Below, in pieces: positions 38,679-50,600 of a stretch of DNA of 64,000 nucleotides. The translations under genes and the position numbers were made by a program. This stretch comes from Nautilus pompilius (Eukaryota > Mollusca > Cephalopoda > Nautilida > Nautilidae). The stretch spans positions 132,001 through 196,000 of the forward strand of contig JACATO010000993.1 of assembly GCA_018389105.1 (NCBI GenBank), given 5' to 3'. Below the pieces are notes generated by a model. It saw only the letters and a program-made list of their open reading frames with translations, did no database searches and had not been told where the DNA came from. Position 1 is the stretch's first letter. Each line of letters starts with the position of its first letter.

Positions 38679-41600
38679 GTTCAGTTCTGAGGGCTATGTT
38701 GATGTGCAATGATTGTTTTGGATTGTGGGCATGGCTGGAGCTAATCGTGAATCCACAACTTTTTAGTTGCTTAGCGAAACATTTAATGCAAATGTACACC
38801 ATTGCGCTCCCAAGTTCTGTTAAACAAGGGGGCTGCTGGAAAGGTCTGAACTATTTCTCTGGTTTCTATAAGTAACAGGTCATCAATAACTTTGTTCTCA
38901 TCTAGATATTTTATTTATTTTTTTTTTTTTAGAAATTGCTAACCTTATTCGAGAGCTTGTTTTTTTTTTTTTGGCTTTGTGTCTTAAGTTTGTCAAACAT
39001 TCATTGTTCATTTGGTTGGTGGCGTAGGGGAGATAACCCGGTAAACTGTTTGACACCATGTTACTCAGCTCGTTATGTTAGAAAAGTGACTTAATTAAAT
39101 AGCTTGGTTTGTGAAAAAGAAACTAGCGATATTTAGTAAACTTTCTGATAATTCTCTTCTCAGCGCCCATAAAATTACCAATCTAATTGAGTCAGTGGAT
39201 CTTCATCAACACACCTATTTAGTGTTTGGTTGTAAAAAGGAATTTTCAGCTCCTACACTTTTTTTCTTCTTCCTGCATTAAACTTTAGAAAAAAGTTCTT
39301 TGCTTGCTTTGTTGGAAAAGCTGAGAGGGGAAGGATGCAGCACATGAGACGGTGGTTCGCAAACTCTGAGTTGCAACTCCCTGTCTGGGGGCAGCACAAT
39401 ATTGCATTCTTTACATCATTATTTATGTTATAGAACGTTATTTTGAAATGAAGTTCTATTATATTCGCATTCCCTGATGCTGGCGCATCTCGTGCTGCTG
39501 GTGACATTGGAGAGTGAAATTGATAAAAAAAAAAGTGAAAGAAATAAACTGAAAGTAGTATATTCATATTTCTGGGGCTATATTTCACCAAACAACAAAA
39601 ATAATTATCACTAAACAAACATATGTTTGGAAAAGTTGGTAAAGATATTTTATTATTAAACAAACAGTAATTATTATTAAACAGCACGAACTTCCGTTGC
39701 ATATGTTTGGAAGCTGGAAGCGGTAGAAAATTCTAAAGACAAGGATGGTGCGCAACATGCATGAAACTCAAGAGGACTTAATAAACTCATATCTGGTCGA
39801 ATTCTGGTGGAGATCTGAGCCACATCCCGAAAACTACTTTGATAAATTTGTATGGTACATTGATCTGGCCTCTCAGCACCATCCAATAAACTGGTGAATA
39901 GAAAATGAGGGCATAACTTCCAGCTTCCAAACATATGCGGCAGGAATTGGTGTTGTTTAATAATAAAATATCTTTACCAACTTTTCTAGAAATATTAATA
40001 TGTTACTTTCATTTAATTTCTTTTACTTTTTTATTTCTACTTTCCAACATCACCAACAGCGGGGAATTTCCTGATTTCACTTTCGTCCCAGTCATCAGCC
40101 GAAAATCCGTTGTTATGTCAAAAAATGTTGATAAAGTTTCTTAATTTGCATTTTTGTAAATGTAATGTGTGTCGTGGATTGAGATTTATTACACAATTAA
40201 AATGGACAACTGACACCTATTGATCATGTGACAAACTACTATCGGATATTGGTGATTGATTGACACTGAACTCCGATAGTTGGGTTCAACTTCTCTCGGA
40301 AATATTTGTGTTCTCTCTGCCTGTGTGGCGTGTAGTACTTATATCCGTAGTCTTTAGGGCATCTGTAGAAGTGTACATATTAGTAACGTTCAGTATTTTT
40401 ATCTGTTAATTTTAATCTTTCAAAATGGCGAAGTTTTTTTGGGTATTAAGAGAAAAGCTAAAGATGACCAATCTCCCGATGGTGCTGATAAAAAGCAAGC
40501 CTAAGTCAAGAAGGTATGATGAAAGTTACACAACTTTTGGTTTCACAAGTGTTTTTGTTACTGGAGAAGAATGGCCTCATTGTGTTATTTGACATAAAAT
40601 GCTGTCTGCTGAGAGTATGAAGCCAAGCAACCTAAATGACACCTGGAAACAAGTCGTGCAGACTTAGCTAACAAACCTCGAGAGTTTTTTCATTTGAAGA
40701 AGAGATGAAATGAAGCAGCAAAATGTGAGTCTAGTTAAATTTATAGTTGTCCCTTCAAAATCACTTTTAGCTTCTTATCAAGTTGCATACAGAGTCACTC
40801 AGTGTAAAAAGTCCCACACAATTGGAAAAAAATTAATTCTTCCAGCAGCTATTGATATGGTTACAACTATGTTGTGAGAGTCTAGTGCAAAACAGTTTTT
40901 AAATATCCCTTTGTCTAATGACACTGTTTCCCGCCAAATCACAGATATAGGAGAGGATCTAAATGAGCAACTAATTGAAAAGATAAGAAACAAACCATTT
41001 GCCATTCAGATAGATGAGGCCACAGATAGCGCTAAGGATGCTCATTTAATAAATACGTTAGATTAATTGATGGGGGAAAAATAAATGATGATTTATTCTT
41101 TTGTAAAGAAATTACAAGGACAAATAAAGCTGAGGTCTTCTTGGTATTATTGTCAAAAATCTAATGCTGTTTGCGCACAGTACGATTCATAGGCAACCTC
41201 TCGCTTTGAAAGATTTGAAACCAGCATTGGAGAAGGTTCTACAAACAACTATAAGTGTTGTGAACTATTTAAGAACCAGGCCTGTAAGGTTTTGTGAAGA
41301 GATGGGTGTTGAACACACTTTACTGTGAGTCAAGATGGCTGTCTCAGGGGGACGTTTTGACATGTTTTTTGAACTGAGAAATGAACTTTACCCTGAGGAA
41401 AGGCATAGTAGTGCGCACATGTTTATTGATTTTGATTTCAATTTGCAGTTAGCATATTTAAGTGATGTATTTCATGAGCTGAACACACTTAATACCTCAC
41501 TGCAAGGGGGTGATAACAACGTTCTTCATCTCAATGACAAATTAAAACTGTTTATTAGGAAAGTTGAACTGTGGCAGAGTAAAATGGAAAATGCAAATTT

Positions 41601-44600
41601 GGACATGTTTGCTACTTTAAAACAATTCATTGTGAGCGGTAACACACGGATTAGTGAAGATGTGAAAATTTGTGAGAGTCAGGGTTTTCTACAGTTGCTG
41701 CAATAAAAAGAAACACATGCGGATCAAAAGTGAATGTGGAACGAGAAACGAGAGTGGCTGCCTTGAAAATAACCCCGAGATTTAGGGATTATGCAAAAGC
41801 AAGCAAATTCATCCTTCCCATTAAAAAGTTAGGGTATGTTCAGACGTGCCACTTTTCTGGACTAGTCCAGAATTCCAGACTGAGAGATTTGTTGAAAACA
41901 TATTCCGGACTTACGGTAGAAGCAGTCTAATAAGGTATAATAAGCCTTTGTGAATATACTTGATTTCAGTTCGTTTTCTATGTTGTTATTACAACAACAA
42001 AGAAAAACATTGGATGCACACAATTTGCCCATATGTTCATGGAATGTAATTGAATTGGTTATTATTTTTAATCACTACCCTTGTCTGTTTTATCAATTTT
42101 TTGCCAAACCCTAACCTCCCCCAATAAAATCATCATTGTTATTCATGGGGATGGATCTCAAAAATTCATTTATCATTTTAAGGGGTCACTGGGTATCACA
42201 AAGTTTGAGAACCCCTGCTTTAAGAAGATCTGCTGACCTTTAACCTTGGATAGCTTCAATGCTGTGATGCCAGCAGGAAAGATTTGAGGTCATTTGCTTG
42301 GTTACCATGACGTTTGTAGTCTTAGTTGACTGTTGTCTTTGCATTCAACATCTAGGCTGTTTTCCGGGCACATTTTAAGTTATGCGTATGAAACTTTAAA
42401 CAGCAGACTGATGACAAACTGAATAATAAAAAAAAAACCTCACCAGACTTCCTAGCTGCTTGCAGGCTGTTCAGTCTCAGTAGGTTTGAGTATCTAAATA
42501 TCTATATAGTGGTTTACCTGCTGCACAACTTGTATCAATTAATGCAGATAAGTGGAGTTTTACTGTGGTGCTAATGATGAAGTGCATTGTCATTTTGTCT
42601 TAAAGTAGCTATGTATGCAATCTGAAGGGCTTTTTTAAGATCTACTTATAGTTAAGTAAGCTGAAAACCTTTCCACGGTGCAATGTTACTCATGATTGGG
42701 TTCCAGTCAGTGATCGCTACTTCCAAACATTAAACCATTTTGGCAGGTGAAGTAAAATGCTGGAAGAAAATTAAGTTTGCTGGGGAGAAATCACGCTTTA
42801 AAATACAACAAAAATAAAAGAATTGGTTTTGGATCTACTTTTGAAGATTGGCAGATGGTTTACCTTGTAGCCATTCATGATCCTTCAAAGCATTGCATTG
42901 TTGGAAGGACTCATAAATTATTGGCAAATGGATACCGCAGTCAGATTGCATACACAGCCAATTCATCTCTTTCACGTAGTAGATAGTTAGTGCATCATAG
43001 TTCTGCTTCAAAAGTTTGCTTTGTTTTTTTTTATTTTCTAAACTATTAAATCCTCAGTGTAAATACATTAAATAAAATTTGTTTTTTTGGGGGTAGGTTG
43101 GTATTAGACCCAGTTCTGACTGATAGATTGGCTACATTTTCTATTTAGATATTTGAGGAATGATATTGGATACGAACGCTTAACAGTCTTGTACATATCT
43201 ATTTGCTCTCAGAAGTGCTATAAATGAAGATGGTTAAAAATAGCAAACACAACTTGTGGATGTTTGGTAAACTGGTTTAAAAATTGTTTAAATTTAAATT
43301 TAACAGTTCTTTTGTGATACTGATTCACTTGGATTAGTCGGCTGTTGTTGGAGAACATAATGTATGCATGCTTATGTTTGTATGCATGTCTGTTCTGTGT
43401 TCAGACCTGTGTGCTGGCATAAGGCAATCCACCAGAGGAAACACTCTGGTGTCAGTTTCCAAAACCAAGTGGAGTAGAACAGGGTGCAGAGGTTAGCCAA
43501 ATGCCTAATGCGGAAAGTCCTCTACTAGAACTCTTCATTTTTTTTAGACATGGGAGGAAAATGGAGAGTGCAGAGGAAATCCCCACAATCGGGTGGTGAA
43601 GAAGAGCAGTAAGGAAGATGGTTTGCCATTGCAGCCTGGATTTGAACTCAGGCTCTTGACCTTAGCAGTTTGCCACTGGACCACCAGTCACCTCCCTGAT
43701 AAGCACTGATTGAAGTTGGTTGCCAAGGAAATGTTTTTAAAATTTATTATTTTTTTTTATGTCATAAAATGCTAAATGTGCTGAGCATTTGCAATAAATT
43801 GATGTACTTACTTACGAGGAGTATATGATTCTCTCTTCCAATAATTTGTGAATGTCTTTGATTCTCAGAAGAGTCGCAACATACACCTTTTTAAAAATTC
43901 TACTAAATTTATTTGAACAATCAAATGTGAATATAACAATGCGTAACAGTTCTTTGAGTTTTCTGAGGAGTCTTCTCTGCTCACCTCTCTCCACAAGAGA
44001 GGCTACCCCAGTAAAGAATCATAGTATTGCAGTTATCCTCCGGATAGTGTAGTTATCCTTTGCCTCGAGGGGTCAGGCATGCCAATTTGGGCAGGATTTA
44101 AAGTTTAAGAATATTGTACAGATTTTGTGTAAGTGAAGGTGAAATCAAAGAATTTAAATGAGTAGGGACAGCCAGTGGTTCAGGCTACTGTCTTGCCATG
44201 GTTAAGAGCCTCAGGTTCTCCAGATAATCAAACTGATACAGTAAACCATTTATCTGGGATAGATTCTTCTCACTCTTCTTTACCATATGGCTGCATCGGT
44301 TTCCTCCCACATTTAAATATGATTTTCTGGTAGGGTTTTCCAGGTATGTGAGAGAGCGATTCTACAGGTAACTTGCACCTTGACCACCTCAACAGCCCCC
44401 CAATCATACCCAGGTAAAGTAGTTGCCAGGCCCTACATTTGTTTCCCTTCTAGCTGCGGGGTGACGGTCAGGAACATGGGTTCCATCAGGAAAGAGGAAA
44501 GTTTACAGCAACAGGTGATTTAATTTATCCCTGTGATACGGTGTCTGTCCTATCAGGATTGACAAACCGGTCAAGCCTATTTTTTTCCCTTAGCGCGAAA

Positions 44601-47600
44601 CAGATGTCACATGCCAAGGAAAATAACAACAACAACAGCGCCAACAAAGAATTCATCTCTAAGTAAGGTGATCTAGACTGGTAATGAATACATTAGAAAA
44701 ACTAATCCCTGGCTTGAAATGTATGATTTTCGTATACCAGGGATGTTCAAATAAAGCCTGTCCAGATACTGTTATGGCAGTTTTGTGAACATCTCTAGTA
44801 CCATGGATTTGTTCATTAAACATCCCTTTTTTAGCAGAGAGAAACCTTATCTTAAAGGTGCAAATAGTTCTGTCTGAAGTTATAATCTGCACTAACAAAT
44901 CAATCTTTGTTGTTGTTGTTGTTGTTGTTGGATCTGAATAGTAATTGCTTGCCAGCTGTTATAGCAATATTTCAGTGAGCTAATCTTGAACTTTAGGTGG
45001 CTGAGCTTAAGATAAGGGTTGAAGAATTACCACACTGTTAATAAATAAACAGTTACTGACAGCTGTTGCTCTGGATATTCCATTATTGAAGCCTCATTTG
45101 TAAGGCTCATGCAGGTCAAAAGAGAAGTGTCTTTTTATTGAAATTTTTCCCTCTGACAGACTCATTTCTTGTGACTCAGGCAAGAGAAACACTGGCCATC
45201 CATTAATGTATTGATTGACTCAGCTGAAAGGAAGCCGTTTCCTGAATCCAACAAGATCCCTTCTCTTAGATCATGGAGATTGGGTTTGACCACCTGAAGA
45301 AATTTGTTGCATATCTAGTTTCACTTTCTCATGTTTGTCTGCAAGAAATAATCTTTATAATTCTGAAGAGTTGACAGGGATGTCATTAGATGTGTGCATT
45401 TATGTGAAGGAACAAAGGGGTTGTTACTTTTACTAGGAATTATGTGATGCATTTGATCTTAGGGTGTATTTATTTACCTTTGATTTGCTTTGCTTCATAT
45501 TTTAAAATTTCTTAGTTTATTTTCTTACTTACCCTCCTGCTAAAATTTTACAATCATTTGTAATTTTCTTTTCTGTGAAGCCAACTCATGTATATATATT
45601 TTTTACAAAGGTATATTGATTTAAATTAGCATCAGACTTACTGAAAACTTTTCCATGCTTTTGTCATATAGATATTTTGCTACATCAGTCTCAGATAGTT
45701 GACATAAAAACTAACTGTGAGTTTCATGAGGAGATATAACAAAAGAATGAATTAAATATGGGTAAATGTATGTATACTAGAGATGTTCAAATAAAATCTG
45801 GCCAGATACTATTATGGTGATGCTTTTTTCGATTAGGTTTTATTTGAATGCTTGCCCTCGAGTACACCTGGATAGGATTTAACCCACCTGGATTATGGAA
45901 ATAATATGCTTCACCATCATTCTAGTATGTTGTAACTTGATTACAAAGGGAAAGTGATCTGAGTGTTTATATCTGTACTCTCTAGTTTATTTTGTAGTTT
46001 CAGGGAGCAGGAACCCACCAGAGGTGTTTATCAGTATGATTTTTAAATTAATTTCTACTGCCATCATTCACTACATTTCCCTGCAATTAATTCCAGATCT
46101 TAATTCCATTACTAAAAAAAAAAAAGAAGAAAGGTTAGTTACCTTGTAGTTACATGCTCTAGTAGCAGTCTTCGTGCTCAAAACCCGTTATTATTTTGTG
46201 TAATATTTAAAATGTTTCTTTTGCTGGCTTTCTCACTCACTCTTTCTTTCTTGTCAGATATTTTTTGTTGTTGTAATACTTGATCTTTAATTTTGCTGGG
46301 TTACTGAATAAATTTTGGTTGGCCGGTGCTTGATGGTGGCTCACATTATGGCTGCTATGCATTTGAAAAATGCTGAGTGATGTGAACTTCTGTTGACTCT
46401 AGATTTAAACCATAACAAACCAAGACTGATCATCTCTGCATCCATGTTTGCTTACTCTCTCGACGTAGACTCAACACTATCACTGACAGGTTTCTCTTTG
46501 TAGGATACAGATGTGGTTTTTTTTTTTTTTTTTTTGGTTGCTCTAGAAAGATGCAACAGCCAAGCATCACTTGTATCTTTAATGAATACCACATTATTTA
46601 GCCTTTGCGCAGATGGTGCCAGACAGACTTGAGTCATTCGTGACCATTTTCTTTCTTAATCACTATAAGTAACAAAGGGAGATAATGCACCAACAGTCTA
46701 AAATGAAAAAAAAAACAACGACAAACTACAGCTAATACTTAACACTATGTTAAAAGTGTTCAGGCTAGATCCCGTCATAAAAACAGTGGTGCTGTACTCC
46801 TAGAATGTGAGCAACGTTTTGATCGTTAGAGATACAAATTACATATATTCTTGCAGAGGGGTTTTTTTTTTTATATGTTTGTCATTTAAAAATTGCTTCT
46901 CTCCAGAAGATTTTTCCAGAAACATTCCAAACTTGCGTGTTGTACAGAGGTAATAAAAACAGAAAAGACAAAATACTTATAGAAAAGGGCCCTCAGATTC
47001 AGCAGTAACATTGCTGATGGTTACTTTAAGTCATTTGGAAATTAAATAGGGTGACTGACACCCTACACAATGCAACAACTATACACAAATATTTTTTTCA
47101 TATCCATAGAACCCCAGATGGTATGCAATGCTGTATAGTGTGGTACTTAATGTGTTAAGCTTATGGTTTATAATGGCTGCTCTGTGTATTACACGTGAGC
47201 ACAGGAATGTTTGAGCAATCACACACTTTCGTTAGTAGGTGCCTATTGTCAGTTGATTGGTGGATAGCATTTCAGGTTACTGGTTCTGCCAGAGCAAGTA
47301 GTAAAGCTGTTTTGTGGTCTTGGATATTCCATGACACAAAGCTACACTGTTAGGTAAACTGAGACATTTGTAGTAAAGAAACTTGCCTCAGGTTTCATTC
47401 TGCCCTTGAACCAAATCCAAATCATGGCTCTGAAATTTGAGGGATGTGTATAGAAATTGAAAATTTTAAATATTTTCATCAACAGATTCTATATAGTAAA
47501 CTGAATCAAAGAGATGTTTGCTTTGTTTTGCAGCATTTTAATAGGTCCAATGACGACATACTAGTAGTTGGTCCAAGTGACATACTATTAGTTACGTAAT

Positions 47601-50600
47601 TAAAAATACCTTGCCCTTTTCCCCACCTGTAACCTGACCAGACACTTTTGTTTGTTTGTTTTTTTTTAATTAAAATAAATATTTGAAAATATTTATTTAG
47701 TGCATGTTGACTAAACAGAATTATAAATTGCTTTTAGTTATTTTTTCTATATTTAGTAGAACTTCCCTTTGCTTTAATTTCACCTTCAGTCAAATGCCAT
47801 TGTATTATCATTAATGAGTCAGAATCAGTCTGTATGCACAAGCACTAATATACATTCTGCTTAAAATGTCTGATTTTTTTAAAAAAAAAACAAAAACATT
47901 TCAAATGGATGCAGTCATAATTAAATTATCTTAGCCTCAGTGTCAAACCTATTTTTATTGTTATGAGTTGAGTCTGCAGATTGTTTCTACCCTGAAGCAA
48001 TAAACGTTCTAGTCTCCTTACCATTTGTTGTTGGCTTGTCATAATGGGCAGAGAGGAAATGTATAGAATGGATGAGTCACCCTTGTTTTACTCTGTACTC
48101 AAGACTGCCACCCATCCGACTCGCTTTCTTTCTCTGTTATTGATCTCTTCCCTTCCCTGTTCCCAGATCTCCAGGAGACATCGTGCATGCATGTGTGCGT
48201 GCATGAGAATTTCTGCATGTCTATCTGTCTGTCTCTGTCTGTCTGTCTGTCTGTCTGTCTAGTCGATGTATTATTTACAGACAGGTCTGCTGGAGTTAGA
48301 ATATAGGGCAGCTGAATTACATCAATTTAAAAATGACTGAAGTCTTGATATTATTGATAGCCAAAAATTGTAAATTATGGAAACAAATTAGATGGCTTGT
48401 TAATAACGATTTTATTTGCATAACAGAAAAGATTGTGCACGCTAATTACATAAAGCACGGTAAAACAAAAATTCAGTCATTTATCTTTGTAAAATTCCTC
48501 TTCTCATCATGAGACATAGATTATGGAAACAAAAACATGTAGTTACATTTAATCTTTTAAAAGTATATGTGCATAGTGTTTTCAAACATTGAATAACCAT
48601 CAGATGATGACAAAATTAGCACATGTCTCAACAATATGTAATTTGAGTATTTTAAAGAACCATTATGGGAAATTAACAGTTATTGTCATCCTTGAGCACT
48701 GTACATTAGCAGTGAGGAAGTCTTTGTTAAGATAAGGAAACAAGATAAAGAAATCACCTGAATTGATTCTTTACTGATGAGTCAAAATGTGAATCGTTCA
48801 GGTGTGAGAAGAGGCATTTTTGTCTGAAGACACATTAATGCAGGGTATTATATAAATTAATTTGTAACTAAGGCATGGAGAAGTGTAAACTAATTTTTAA
48901 GGCTATATGTCTATTCATGAGTGGTATTGGCAGATTGGTTGAAAATGATGTGGAAATGGACATTAAGAAATACAAGAAAATTCTAATTCATTTTGCCTTG
49001 CTAGGTGACACCAGACTGATTGGTTCAGGTTGCATATTTTGTTTGCATTTAAAAGAAAGATGATGTTAGTGAACCTTTGTAATTTGTGTCGATACTGTAT
49101 ACCAGAGATGTTTAAAGGAAGCTCGGCTGTAATGGTGTCTAGTTAGCTTTCTTTTGAGCGACTTTAGTATTTTCCTGAACGAATCAATATATGCAGTTAA
49201 TAGCTCAGGCTGCCAATAGTTCTATTTGCTGCTGTTATTTTTGTTAAGATGCTGTTGGTATAGGTGAGTGATTATGAAAAATTAATTACAAAAATACTTT
49301 TGAAAAAAAAAAAACACCTGTGTCCATTGCTTTTTCAAGTAAGCATATAGGACATTAAATAGCATTATTTGTTGGCTGGGGTGCACACTGGGACAACGTT
49401 TTTACTTTGAGGATGAAGTAAGAAAATGTTAGATGACATTGCTTACATTTCCCGAGAGAATAGAATTGTATCATGTCATGTGAAGACATTTAATGGAATT
49501 ACTGGCATATTTTAGCAAGATTTCTGATGGTTGCCTGGAGGACATTGCATTCAGTCTGATATTTGGGAGTTATCTCAAATTATGTATGCAAGCTGTTTTG
49601 CTTGATAAGAAAAACCAGCAAAGCTGTGAATTTCTTAATGCTTATGGTGGCAGAGCCCAACTAGATGCAATTGGCATGAAGTTACTCAAGATGTGCGGAA
49701 CAATTCTGGCTGATGCAAAAATCTATGGATGATTTATGATTGATCAGAAATCATGAAAGAAAGGATTCCAAAAATCTTTAAAAAAATTTAGTAGCCAGCA
49801 AAATTTTCTAGTCAGCAACTAAAATAGAGTAATAACAGGAAGGTAAAGTAAAGATTTTTCCTTCTAGGTGGCCTAAAGCTCTGGTAATTAGCCATCTGAA
49901 AATCCCTTTATGTTGCTCTGGTATTAATCATTGTAGATATTTTTTGCATAACTGAAGCCTTACATATCTTCTAAAAATGATTTTGGCTGGAATGGATTTG
50001 CTTCCCTCTAAAGTCCCCTGGCTACTCCAAGCTGGCTACTGAGCAGAGAAAACCAGGAAGTTTGAAAGGCAATCCCTTCTATTATGAGGGATGAACCCAT
50101 AGGTGCTCCAGTACAGATTGAGTTTTTGCAGACAATTTGTCTGTATCAAAAGTCAGACAAGGTCCCATGGTCTTTAAGGTGCGAGGGTCACTTCCTTCCT
50201 TCCTAATAAAATTTTCACTTCCTTTGTTTCACCTATATTTGCATTTGTCACTCAAGCTTGTCATGCATTGCTGCTTGCTTGTTCCTTAAAATTAGACTTA
50301 ATGTAATTCATAAAACTGCCTGTTTTATTATTATTTTTTTTTTTTTTGCTGTCTGAGATAATAAGTCAAGAATATCACTTTATTGAAGCATTTAGTTGTC
50401 TATAATTTGGCAAGGTACAGGTCAACTCATATCTGTGCAGGTTTTAGTAGGACCCTCATATAGCCTATTTGTGTTTTTCGCTGTTGGTGTCATTAATGGT
50501 CATCAGAAAAGACAGATGCCAATTAAACTTTTTTTGGCACCTTATGCAGGCATGCATTCATTTAGTGAGGATGACATGGATGCCACAAGAATGGCTCAAA

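Larger units (their letters stand above)
39350..42217 (+). mobile_element. hAT DNA transposon (ZBED5/FAM200-like), decayed, with terminal inverted repeats
   Basis: The left end (39350 onward) reads CGGTGGTTCGCAAACTCTG. The reverse complement of the right end (42217 leftward) reads CAGGGGTTCTCAAACTTTG. These match at 15 of 19 positions and fit the hAT/Charlie-type terminal consensus. Between them lies a broken plus-strand transposase gene, listed separately. The 2.87-kb length includes a foldback structure at about 39631-39990 that probably inserted later. An exact 8-bp target duplication could not be recognised, so the ends may be off by a few bases. Confidence 0.8.
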
